Origin: Chitinophagaceae bacterium
Lineage (GTDB): Bacteria > Bacteroidota > Bacteroidia > Chitinophagales > Chitinophagaceae
Direction of reading: 5' to 3'
Assembly: GCA_009996555.1 (NCBI GenBank)
Contig: JAACZX010000036.1
Location: 1 to 11,063 of the forward strand
DNA: 11,063 nucleotides
Below the pieces are notes generated by a model that was given only the letters and a program-made list of their open reading frames with translations, had not been told where the DNA came from and made no database searches. Shown piece after piece: positions 1 to 6,555 of this stretch (its first letter is position 1; every line of letters starts with the position of its first letter). A program made the position numbers and the translations under genes.

Positions 1-1
1 A

Positions 2-76
2 GACGGTAGTGCTGATGGTATGGAAAAAACAATGAAACAAATTCAGGCGCTGATGGTGAAACAGGCCGGGAAGTAA
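2..76 (+). CDS. 3' end of an unidentified gene
   Basis: An open frame enters from the left edge and ends at TAA (74-76), giving the last 24 residues, which finish MKQIQALMVKQAGK. The tail is lysine- and glutamine-rich and looks like an amphipathic helix. It is too short to assign a family. A strong hairpin terminator follows 17 bases after the stop, which supports this being a real gene end. Confidence 0.6.
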   Translation, partial: DGSADGMEKTMKQIQALMVKQAGK

Positions 77-93
77 TGTTGAATCAAGTGATA

Positions 94-126
94 AAAAAAG
101 GTCTTACAGCAAGTAAGACCTTTTTT
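94..126. terminator. Bidirectional intrinsic terminator
   Basis: A perfect 14-bp inverted repeat (94-107 and 113-126) encloses the 5-base loop AGCAA. The arms begin with six A and end with six T, so the transcript has a U tract in either direction. It lies between the gene ending at 76 and the convergent cytochrome gene ending at 136, and probably serves both. Confidence 0.9.
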
Positions 127-135
127 ATGCTGATA

Positions 136-741
136 CTATTTTGCCGGTGGTGGCGGAGGCGGATTTATTTTTGCTGCCGGCACCACATTCTTTACAGGCT
201 TGGTCGATTTCAGAAATGCAAATACTTTGCTGATCTCTTCATCGGTTAAATGCTTGTACGCTTCCCATGGCATGGGAGGAAGAATGGGTCTTGTATTATC
301 CATGCCTTTGTATTTTCCCTCACGCAATACTTTTTTAAACTGATCTTCGGTCCACATACCAATACCTGTTGAATCACTGCTGATATTAGCTGTGTACGAT
401 TGTCCCCACGGGCCGATCATGGATGTAAAGTCAGGAGCAAACAATACCCATCCTGCTTTTAATGTGGCTTCATCATAAGGAGGAAGTGGCGAACCTGCCT
501 GGTGACCGCCGAAACGCAACTCAGGAATTACTTCAGGGCCTTTTGGTCCCATACGTTTTGGTGAGTGGCAAATTTCGCAGTCGAGCGTTGCCACTAAACG
601 TTCTCCTTCTTTTAATTTGTCTTCTTCCGAAGGGGCAGGGGTGGCAGTTGATTCTTTTGTTTCTGTAGCCTGGTTGTTACATGCATTGATCAGTAGCAGA
701 AACAGTACTGCAACGCCAACAACCCTGAAAGATTGGAGCAT
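136..741 (-). CDS. Monoheme c-type cytochrome lipoprotein
   Basis: The 201-residue protein is probably an exported electron carrier tethered to a membrane by lipid. The N-terminus has a hydrophobic signal segment (about residues 5-20) ending in the lipobox LINAC, so Cys21 should be lipidated. A low-complexity linker (about 22-42) rich in Glu, Thr, Ser, Ala and Pro follows. The only heme-binding motif is CEICH (Cys55, Cys58, His59). The stretch NISSDSTGIGMW (119-130) and the downstream PPMPW (155-159) resemble class I cytochromes of the dehydrogenase-subunit type; Met157 is the best candidate for the sixth heme ligand. The protein ends in a short proline run (194-199). The redox partner is unknown and no oxidoreductase gene is adjacent. 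The start at 741 is chosen because it gives a complete lipoprotein signal. Confidence 0.88.
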   Translation of the reverse strand: MLQSFRVVGVAVLFLLLINACNNQATETKESTATPAPSEEDKLKEGERLVATLDCEICHSPKRMGPKGPEVIPELRFGGHQAGSPLPPYDEATLKAGWVLFAPDFTSMIGPWGQSYTANISSDSTGIGMWTEDQFKKVLREGKYKGMDNTRPILPPMPWEAYKHLTDEEISKVFAFLKSTKPVKNVVPAAKINPPPPPPAK

Positions 742-905
742 AGTTGGTGATTTTGGTTTATTAAAAAAATCGTGTATCCGGAATCTATGGCTGGGTGAAA
801 ATCATACAGGTAAAATCAGGAGGAGGTAAGACAAAGACATCTCTCAGAAAAGTAAAGCCTTTTCTACAGAAATCATAATATCAGGAAGAAGTTTTTTAAA
901 AATCG

Positions 906-1340
906 TCAGGCCTGTCCTGCACTGTTGGCAATCATTTCTTCGCCAAGGAAGTATTCTTTTACAATATCCTGCAGTTGCTTTTGCAGATCATCGGAGCTTT
1001 TGTAAATGATACGGTGGTCGCTTACGCCCGATAAGGTAGTGGAATGTTCCGCTTCTTTATGGCGGAGATAAATAACCGGTTTGTTCTTTGCTTTTGCATA
1101 GCCCGCTTCAATACCAATACCAATGCCTTTGTGCGAAGTTTCAGCAATCAGCAGATCACATTGATCAAGTTCTGCCAATGCTGTATGCATCATTTCTTCT
1201 TCCTGCGATTCTTCAAATTTGTAATGATCAACAAATACAAATGGTTCGATCCTGTGCTCTTCCAGCACAGTCATAATTGCAGTAATGGCGGTGTTAAGGC
1301 TGCGGCGGCGTTGATAACTGATGGATATATAGGCTCTCAT
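906..1340 (-). CDS. Nucleoside 2-deoxyribosyltransferase-like protein
   Basis: The frame is open from 1415, but the start at 1340 is preferred. It begins MRAYISIS, the usual first strand of this fold, and the 25 residues before it look non-coding and run across a palindrome. The 144-residue product matches the nucleoside 2-deoxyribosyltransferase / deoxynucleoside 5'-phosphate N-hydrolase superfamily in length and motifs. CDLLIAETS (61-69) supplies the acidic residue Asp62, and GIGIEAGYAKAKNKPVIYL (74-92) carries Glu78, the position of the catalytic nucleophile in the family. Known members cleave or exchange the N-glycosidic bond of deoxynucleosides or their monophosphates; which reaction this one catalyses cannot be told from sequence. 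It is cytoplasmic, with no signal peptide. It stands 164 bases from the cytochrome gene on the same strand, so operon membership is uncertain. Confidence 0.8.
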   Translation of the reverse strand: MRAYISISYQRRRSLNTAITAIMTVLEEHRIEPFVFVDHYKFEESQEEEMMHTALAELDQCDLLIAETSHKGIGIGIEAGYAKAKNKPVIYLRHKEAEHSTTLSGVSDHRIIYKSSDDLQKQLQDIVKEYFLGEEMIANSAGQA

Positions 1341-1362
1341 AATTACTGCAAAATACGGATTG

Positions 1363-1401
1363 CCCCTCATCTGTACTATACCCGCAAGCGGGGATGAGGG
1401 G
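1363..1401. repeat. Nested palindrome upstream of the deoxyribosyltransferase-like gene
   Basis: The outer 9-bp arms CCCCTCATC (1363-1371) and GATGAGGGG (1393-1401) are perfect complements. Nested just inside the right arm is a second perfect stem, CCCGC (1381-1385) with GCGGG (1388-1392), around AA. No T tract follows in the plus direction. The element lies 23 bases upstream of the chosen start at 1340, so it could be in the 5' leader or promoter region of that gene. It may instead be a dispersed extragenic palindromic element. Confidence 0.55.
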
Positions 1402-1508
1402 AAAAAGTTAGTCACAGATATGGGGAAAAATAAATTCAGGGCTCAATTGGCTCATTTACAATGCCGCCGGAATGGTACAAACGGAAATTAGTTTCAGGTT
1501 GCTGTTGG

Positions 1509-1516
1509 TAACTTTG
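1509..1516 (+). promoter_or_regulatory. Candidate Bacteroidota -7 promoter box
   Basis: TAACTTTG matches the Bacteroidota -7 consensus TAnnTTTG exactly and lies about 98 bases before the receptor start at 1614. I do not see a clear TTTG -33 element at the usual distance, so this rests on one box. Confidence 0.4.
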
Positions 1517-1613
1517 GTTCTCACTGTCAACATGAGGTAATTACCGGGAATTGTTCAAACCATATTGCAACGTTTCTGTGTACAGGCAGCATCTTGGCAA
1601 CAAACATAAGCTC

Positions 1614-4007
1614 ATGATGAAGTTGTTTGCCTGTTTCTTCTTTTGTTGTGTACTCATCACGCATGCTGCCACAGCGCAGGTAAAACTGGTTGCAATAAAA
1701 GGCACTGTAAATGATGAAAAAGGCAAACCGGTTGCATTAGCTTCTGTAACTGCAGCAACTAATTCCGATTCAACCATAAATATTGTAACAGATGAAAAAG
1801 GAAAATTCATATTGCAACTGTCTGCAGGCACTTACACTGTAACCATCAGTTTTCTTTCTTACAAAGAAAAACGAATTGAAAAACTACAGGTAAGCGATAA
1901 AGATATTGATCTTGGAATATTAGTGCTGGAGCAAGGCGCATTGCAAATGACAGAGATTGTTGTGAATGCAGAAAAGAAGATGATGGAGCTGAAACTGGAT
2001 AAACGTATTTACAATGTGAGCCAGGATGTAAACAATGTTGGGGCAAATGCATCGGAGATATTGGCAAACATTCCATCGGTAACAGTAGATGTGGATGGCA
2101 ATGTAAGTTTGCGGGGCAGCCAGGGTGTGCGTATTTTAATTGATGGAAAACCTTCTGCCTTAACCGGCATACGCAGTACAGATGCGTTGCGTAACCTGCA
2201 AGGTTCAATGATCGAACGGATTGAAGTGATCACCAATCCATCTTCACGTTATGATGCAGCAGGCGAAACAGGCATCATCAACATCATTCTCAAAAAGAAT
2301 AAAACAAGAGGATTTAACGGCAACTTTACTGCCACTGCGGGCGTGCCTGCAAACTTCAGCGGATCATACAGCATTAATTACCGCACAAAAAAGATGAACC
2401 TCTTTTCCAGCTTTGGAAGCAACTACAGGAAAAGCCCCGGCAACGGTTCATCCGTCCAGCGTTTTACCGGTACCGATACCAGCTTTGTGTATCATCAAAC
2501 AAATAACCGCACACGTAAAGATGTTTCGTTTAACCTGATGGCGGGGATTGATTATTATCTTTCTTCCAACACCACCTTAACAGGATCGTTCCTTATTGAT
2601 GGCGGAAAAGAAAACAATACAAGTAAACTGCTGTACGAAGATTTTGACGGGGCTGGCAGTTTAACAAACAGCAGCATGCGTACCGATGCTGAAACAGCAA
2701 ACGAACGTGATTCAGAGTTTTCGCTTAACCTCACCCGTAAGTTCCCCGGTGATCATGAGCGTGAGTGGGTCACCGATTTTAAGTGGACCAACAGCGGCGA
2801 AACAGAACGTTCTGATTACAACCAAACATTCAGCAACGGTACCAAGCCATTGTTTCAACGATCGGGCAACCCGGCTTATGAGGATAATCTTTTATTGCAG
2901 AGCGATTATATACATGGCTTTGGTAAAGATGGAAAATTTGAAACAGGTGCAAAAGGAACCATCCGCAGAATTACCAATGAGTTCCTGGTGGAAGAGCAGG
3001 ATGATAATGGTGGATGGATAACACTGCCCGCCTTTGATAACAATATGGAATTTACCGAGCAGGTGTATGCAGTGTATGCCATGCTGGGTAATAAAGTAAA
3101 ACAGTTTTCTTACCAGCTGGGCCTGCGTGGAGAGCTTACGTTTATGCGCACTGGTTTAATAAAAAGCAACCAGGTAAACGAGCGACGGTATGCCAACCTG
3201 TTTCCATCGGCAAGTTTATCCTATACGCTGAACGATCGAAACACCATCCAGTTCAGTTACAGTTACCGTATTAACCGTCCAAACTTCCGCAACCTTACTC
3301 CGTTTGCCGATTTTTCTGATCCTCGTGTTTATTTTGTTGGCAACCCCAACCTGAATCCTGAGTTTACCCATTCAACTGAAGCAGGACATTTGTTTGAGTG
3401 GAGTAAAGGATCGCTGCTATCGGGTGTGTATTACCGTTATAAAACAGGTGTGGTGGAACGCATACGCACCATTGATACAACTACAGGCATCAGTAATATT
3501 ATTCCTGTTAATCTTTCCACGCAGGATGAAGTGGGAGTAGAGATGACACTTGCCGTAACTGCTGCACCTTGGTGGAAGATCAACAGCACCGTTAATTTTT
3601 TCAGGGCAGTGGCAAATGGTTCGTATGATGATGTGGTACTGCGGAGCGAAACTGTATCGTGGACAAACCGCACAACATCACAAATGACCTTTTTTAAACA
3701 ACTCGACTTCCAGGCATCGGTCAACTACCAATCGCCACGGGTTACCACGCAGGGTAAAACACTTGCCATGTACTCCATTGATCTTGGTTTGGTAAAAGAT
3801 ATTATGAAGGGCAGGGGAACACTTACGTTTAACGTGCGTGACCTCATGAACAGCCGCAGGCGAAGAACTATGGTGGATATACCCGGGTATTACTCAAGCT
3901 CCGATTTTCTTTGGCGCCCACGGCAAATGACACTTACACTCAACTTCAGGATCAACCAGCAGAAAGTGGTGAAAAAAGAATCGCCTGATAAAGGTTTTGA
4001 AGATTAG
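1614..4007 (+). CDS. TonB-dependent receptor / outer-membrane beta-barrel protein
   Basis: This is an outer-membrane protein of the TonB-receptor superfamily; the substrate is unknown. The frame is open from a TTG at 1551, but the ATG at 1614 begins directly with a signal peptide (MMKLFACFFFCCVLITHAATA, cleavage about 21/22), giving 797 residues. Residues about 27-108 form a carboxypeptidase-regulatory-like beta-sandwich (KGTVNDEKGKPVALASV, TDEKGKF, GTYTVTISFLSY). Residues about 114-230 are the plug, with LRGSQGVRILIDGKP, IERIEVITNPSSRYDAAG and GIINIILKKN. From about 235 to the end, alternating strands form the barrel, including INRPNFRNLTPFADFSDPRVYFVGNPNLNPE, typical of the Bacteroidota OMP beta-barrel family (PF14905). 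The last strand is probably QMTLTLNFRI, followed by a charged tail. No SusD-type lipoprotein gene is next to it, so this is unlikely to be a glycan-uptake Sus pair. Confidence 0.9.
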   Translation: MMKLFACFFFCCVLITHAATAQVKLVAIKGTVNDEKGKPVALASVTAATNSDSTINIVTDEKGKFILQLSAGTYTVTISFLSYKEKRIEKLQVSDKDIDLGILVLEQGALQMTEIVVNAEKKMMELKLDKRIYNVSQDVNNVGANASEILANIPSVTVDVDGNVSLRGSQGVRILIDGKPSALTGIRSTDALRNLQGSMIERIEVITNPSSRYDAAGETGIINIILKKNKTRGFNGNFTATAGVPANFSGSYSINYRTKKMNLFSSFGSNYRKSPGNGSSVQRFTGTDTSFVYHQTNNRTRKDVSFNLMAGIDYYLSSNTTLTGSFLIDGGKENNTSKLLYEDFDGAGSLTNSSMRTDAETANERDSEFSLNLTRKFPGDHEREWVTDFKWTNSGETERSDYNQTFSNGTKPLFQRSGNPAYEDNLLLQSDYIHGFGKDGKFETGAKGTIRRITNEFLVEEQDDNGGWITLPAFDNNMEFTEQVYAVYAMLGNKVKQFSYQLGLRGELTFMRTGLIKSNQVNERRYANLFPSASLSYTLNDRNTIQFSYSYRINRPNFRNLTPFADFSDPRVYFVGNPNLNPEFTHSTEAGHLFEWSKGSLLSGVYYRYKTGVVERIRTIDTTTGISNIIPVNLSTQDEVGVEMTLAVTAAPWWKINSTVNFFRAVANGSYDDVVLRSETVSWTNRTTSQMTFFKQLDFQASVNYQSPRVTTQGKTLAMYSIDLGLVKDIMKGRGTLTFNVRDLMNSRRRRTMVDIPGYYSSSDFLWRPRQMTLTLNFRINQQKVVKKESPDKGFED

Positions 4008-4012
4008 CAGCA

Positions 4013-4510
4013 TTACACATGCTCATCAAGGAACGACAATTCTATTGAACTGATGCCTGTATTCACTTTCCTGAACTGCACACCTGCTGTCTGCAACATT
4101 TTCTTTGATGCAAGTGATGCATCTGTGCCATCATATTTATCCGACAAATAAATCACTTCTGTAATGCCCGACTGTATAATTGCTTTTGCACATTCATTAC
4201 AGGGGAACAACGCCGTATAAATTCTGCAACCATGCAGATCCATACCAATATTGTTAAGAATCGCATTCAGTTCTGCATGGCATACATACGGATATTTTGT
4301 ATCAAGGAAAGCGCCTTGCTTGCTCCATGGAAACTCATCATCATCACAACCGGCAGGCAAACCATTGTAACCTGCACCCACAATTTTGTTCTTTGTGTTT
4401 ACAATGCAGGCGCCCACCTGTGTAGAAGGATCTTTGCTTCTTTTTGCAGACAGCAATGCCACGCCCATAAAATATTCATCCCATGAAATATAACCTGTTC
4501 GTTTGCTCAT
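4013..4510 (-). CDS. dCMP deaminase family protein
   Basis: The 165-residue cytoplasmic protein has the zinc-dependent cytidine/deoxycytidylate deaminase signature. CHAELNAIL (77-85) supplies the zinc ligand His78 and the proton-shuttling Glu80. PCNECAK (103-109) supplies the zinc ligands Cys104 and Cys107. The N-terminal [26 protein letters not shown] and [16 protein letters not shown] are typical of deoxycytidylate deaminases (EC 3.5.4.12), which convert dCMP to dUMP for thymidylate synthesis. Length and motif spacing fit the family. The start at 4510 precedes [15 protein letters not shown], the usual N-terminus. Its stop is only 5 bases from the convergent receptor stop, with no room for a separate terminator. 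A likely promoter box lies 27 bases upstream. ComE-type naming is sometimes used for relatives, but nothing here points to competence. Confidence 0.92.
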   Translation of the reverse strand: MSKRTGYISWDEYFMGVALLSAKRSKDPSTQVGACIVNTKNKIVGAGYNGLPAGCDDDEFPWSKQGAFLDTKYPYVCHAELNAILNNIGMDLHGCRIYTALFPCNECAKAIIQSGITEVIYLSDKYDGTDASLASKKMLQTAGVQFRKVNTGISSIELSFLDEHV

Positions 4511-4536
4511 TTCTTATTGATTCGGGTTGTTGGTTT

Positions 4537-4544
4537 CAAAAGTA
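4537..4544 (-). promoter_or_regulatory. Candidate -7 promoter box for the dCMP deaminase gene
   Basis: Read on the minus strand the sequence is TACTTTTG, an exact TAnnTTTG match. It lies between the upstream gene's terminator (4552-4581) and the start codon at 4510, where a promoter for an independently transcribed gene is expected. No clear -33 box was found at the usual spacing. Confidence 0.5.
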
Positions 4545-4551
4545 TGAAAAC

Positions 4552-4581
4552 AAAAGAAGCCTTGCATGCAAGGCTTCTTTT
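4552..4581. terminator. Perfect palindromic terminator overlapping the peptidase stop codon
   Basis: AAAAGAAGCCTTGCA (4552-4566) is followed directly by its exact reverse complement (4567-4581), a 30-base perfect palindrome with A and T runs at its ends. It should terminate transcription of the minus-strand peptidase gene. The gene's TAA stop (4580-4582) shares two bases with the stem, an unusually tight arrangement. Confidence 0.88.
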
Positions 4582-6013
4582 AACCAGCAGAAGATAGTGT
4601 ACGTGTATCGTACTCAATTTCATCCTGTATAAACTGGAAACCGGGAATACCCAGCTCGTTAAACGAAATATGATCGGTGCCACCTGTGTTTTGCAGAGTA
4701 AGTGTAGATGCGCCCATTTCTTTAAACGGTTCTAACCATTTAGCAAAAATGGGTTGCACACCGCTGTTACCTTCCATGTACACACCTCTTATTTTTCCTG
4801 TACCATTATCAATGTTATAGTACGCAGAAATTTTTCCCTGCTCCGGTTTTACTTCTTTGGTAACACGGTCGCCCACATTGTTTTTGATCCAGCCACGTGA
4901 GCCAAGCAGGCCCTGTTCCTCACCACTCCACAATGCAATGCGGATGGTGCGTTTTGGCTGCAGGTTCAGTGCTTTCATAATACGCATAACTTCCAGCATT
5001 ACCGCACAGCCTGCTGCATTATCTGTAGCACCGGTAGATCCCTGCCAGCTGTCGAGGTGTGCACCCAGCATTACCACTTCATCTTTCAGTTTAGGATCAG
5101 TACCTTTTATTTCGCCAATAACATTGTAACCTTTTACATCCTTTCCGGTAAACTCCGATTGTACATCAATATCCATTGAAACCTTTGTGCCCATATTCAC
5201 CAGGCGGTTGATGGTTTTTAAATCTTCAAACGAAACAGCAATTTCAAGAATGGAAGGTTTGCCGTTTGTAAAATCAACACGGTTGCCTGCAGGACCTTGT
5301 ACAAAAATGGTTCCGTCGTGCGATGCCGGGCTGCTGGTTAAATACGCCGCAGCACCTTCTTCGGTAATCAGTTGTTTAATGAGCGTGTTCAACCGTTGTG
5401 CAGCACCAAAGCGAGCCATGTTTGGGTTAGCACCCGGGCGTGGCCCCTGTGGTTGCGTTGGTGGTTGATACGCTGCCATTTTTTGCAACTCTTCTTCGGT
5501 ATAGCGTGATGCATCGGGTTTAAAACTGTGTTTGTATTCATCCACACGGTTTACCAACACCACTTTACCAGCCAGCTTGCCTTTGTATTGCGCCAGCTCG
5601 GTTGAGTCTTTTACATTAATCACTACCACATCGGCTTTCACCAAGCCCTTTGTGCTTTGTGTCCATGTTTTGGGATAAGCAAGAATGGGTTTGTAATAAG
5701 GCGCCGTCATGGCAATGTAGCTTTTCTTCAGCTGCCAGCCCTGCCCGAAATCGCCCCATGGGTCGAGGCCTGCTTTGGTAACACCCCATTTTTTCATTTG
5801 TGCAATGGCATAATCTGCCGCACGGTAATAACCCGGTGAGTTGGTGAGGCGTGGGCCGCTCACATCAGTTAAATGAAAGGCAATATCCATCACCTGCGAG
5901 TTGGCAGTGCCTTCTTTAATGATCTTGTTGATGACATCAAGGTCAACCTTTTCTTCCTGTGCAAAAACCGAAAGGCTGAGCAACAGCGAAGCCGATAACA
6001 GAAGTTTTCTCAT
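4580..6013 (-). CDS. Secreted M28-family metallopeptidase, C-terminally truncated
   Basis: The 477-residue protein begins with a Sec signal peptide (MRKLLLSASLLLSLSVFA, cleavage near 18/19). Residues about 115-290 are probably a protease-associated (PA-type) insert. The M28 dinuclear-zinc aminopeptidase core has GAHLDSWQGS (His319), TDNAAG (bridging Asp331), WSGEEQGLLGS (catalytic Glu365, ligand Glu366) and IDNGTG (Asp402). GGTDHISF and GIPGFQFIQDEIEYDTRT (to residue 472) also match Bacteroidota relatives. There the reading frame ends abruptly with LSSAG. In the family, DTRT is normally followed by a HHSN/HHTNxD-like motif containing the last zinc ligand (equivalent to His256 of the Aeromonas aminopeptidase) and about 40 more residues, all absent here. 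The other downstream frames do not resemble that tail. I infer a 3' deletion, so activity is doubtful despite an otherwise intact sequence. Confidence 0.88.
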   Translation of the reverse strand: MRKLLLSASLLLSLSVFAQEEKVDLDVINKIIKEGTANSQVMDIAFHLTDVSGPRLTNSPGYYRAADYAIAQMKKWGVTKAGLDPWGDFGQGWQLKKSYIAMTAPYYKPILAYPKTWTQSTKGLVKADVVVINVKDSTELAQYKGKLAGKVVLVNRVDEYKHSFKPDASRYTEEELQKMAAYQPPTQPQGPRPGANPNMARFGAAQRLNTLIKQLITEEGAAAYLTSSPASHDGTIFVQGPAGNRVDFTNGKPSILEIAVSFEDLKTINRLVNMGTKVSMDIDVQSEFTGKDVKGYNVIGEIKGTDPKLKDEVVMLGAHLDSWQGSTGATDNAAGCAVMLEVMRIMKALNLQPKRTIRIALWSGEEQGLLGSRGWIKNNVGDRVTKEVKPEQGKISAYYNIDNGTGKIRGVYMEGNSGVQPIFAKWLEPFKEMGASTLTLQNTGGTDHISFNELGIPGFQFIQDEIEYDTRTLSSAG

Positions 6014-6101
6014 TTTAGTTGTTTATAGTTTGGCTGAAAATAGAGAACTCACAGAAATAACCCGCAGCTTTCGTTGCAGCGGTTGATAGCATGGGTGGGT
6101 G

Positions 6102-6112
6102 GTTGGGGGCAA
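6102..6112. repeat. 11-base direct repeat, left copy
   Basis: GTTGGGGGCAA occurs here and again at 6231-6241, 129 bases apart. Together the copies bracket a structured, gene-free segment. The repeat is G-rich and short, so chance cannot be excluded. Confidence 0.5.
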
Positions 6113-6173
6113 AGAGATAGGGTTGTTTTATGGTAAACATGCCCGCTTACGGGTTACTGATGACCGGTTTCTG

Positions 6174-6241
6174 CCTCGCCAACCGAAATGCTAATTAAAG
6201 TTATTTTGGCGGGGGTGCGTATATTAGCGTGTTGGGGGCAA
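6174..6241. repeat. Imperfect inverted repeat resembling a folded recombination site
   Basis: Two nested pairs of arms are visible. The outer pair is TGCC..CCAAC (about 6172-6183) against GTTGGGGGCA (6231-6240), and the inner pair is ATGCTAAT (6188-6195) against ATTAGCGT (6223-6230) with one mismatch. Unpaired bases lie mostly on the left side, as in integron attC sites, but the outer boxes do not exactly fit the GTTRRRY/RYYYAAC consensus. A competing 9-bp stem (6174-6182 with 6206-6214, one G-T pair) is also possible. The right end is the second copy of the 11-base direct repeat, 15 bases before the small ORF at 6256. I cannot say which fold is used. Confidence 0.4.
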
Positions 6242-6415
6242 TTATTTGACAGCCTATGAATATTGATGATTTTTCATTTCATGACTCACAAATTTTAGAA
6301 GTCAAAGAGACTTCGGAGCAAACAATTGATTTCCTAATTGATTTTTGTATTGACTGGCAGAACAACATTTTCGAAAAGAGAGTTTTAAGGACGTTATCAA
6401 TTATCATATTTCTCT

Positions 6416-6443
6416 TATCGGTTGGTGTCCCCACCAACCGATA
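6416..6443. repeat. Hairpin repeat, copy 1
   Basis: A perfect 12-bp stem, TATCGGTTGGTG (6416-6427) with its complement at 6432-6443, encloses the loop TCCC. It is the first of three related hairpins. It lies inside the 3' part of the broken ORF and has no T tract, so it is not an ordinary terminator. Confidence 0.85.
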
Positions 6444-6457
6444 TACTAATGTAAAAA

Positions 6458-6483
6458 ACTGGTTGGTGAGGACACCAACCAGT
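6458..6483. repeat. Hairpin repeat, copy 2
   Basis: A perfect 11-bp stem, ACTGGTTGGTG (6458-6468) with its complement at 6473-6483, encloses the loop AGGA. It shares the GGTTGGTG core with copy 1, and its centre is 41 bases downstream. The trailing AAGTAAA is shared with copy 3. Confidence 0.85.
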
Positions 6484-6500
6484 AAGTAAATACAAAAAAG

Positions 6501-6524
6501 CTGGTTGATGGAGATACTAACCAG
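6501..6524. repeat. Hairpin repeat, copy 3 (degenerate)
   Basis: CTGGTTGATG (6501-6510) pairs with TACTAACCAG (6515-6524) around the loop GAGA, with six Watson-Crick pairs, two G-T pairs and one A-C mismatch toward the loop. Its centre is 42 bases after copy 2, and it is followed by the same AAGTAAA. The stem is mostly preserved although the primary sequence has drifted. Confidence 0.75.
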
Positions 6525-6555
6525 TAAGTAAAAAGTTTTTAGAAGTATAATCTAA

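Larger units (their letters stand above)
6256..6489 (+). pseudogene. Truncated remnant of a small hypothetical gene
   Basis: The 77-codon frame has two unlike halves. Residues 1-45 (MNIDDFSFHDSQILEVKE, then FCIDWQNNIFEKRVL) look like the start of a small acidic cytoplasmic protein; the FHDSxI and WxNNIFE pattern resembles small hypothetical proteins I have seen without a known function. From about residue 47 (near 6391) the translation becomes hydrophobic and then runs through hairpin repeats (SVGVPTNRYTNVKNWLVRTPTSK), which cannot be original coding sequence. I infer that the 3' part of the gene was lost and replaced by, or joined to, the repeat cluster. A short but functional hypothetical protein is the alternative. 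Confidence 0.5.

Noticed and set aside
817..827. A strong Shine-Dalgarno-like AGGAGGAGGT on the plus strand
   Set aside because: No start codon with a credible reading frame follows at a suitable distance, and Bacteroidota rarely use this signal.
1341..1415. Upstream start for the deoxyribosyltransferase-like gene
   Set aside because: The extra 25 residues are not family-like and translate the nested palindrome; MRAYISIS is the natural N-terminus.
1551..1613. Upstream TTG start for the receptor
   Set aside because: The 21 extra residues are polar and would bury the signal peptide; the ATG at 1614 begins it directly.
6416..6524. CRISPR array
   Set aside because: The repeated units are not identical, the spacers are short and similar, and no cas gene is present; the stem rather than the sequence is conserved.
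6416..6524. Tandem intrinsic terminators
   Set aside because: None of the three hairpins is followed by a T run on either strand.
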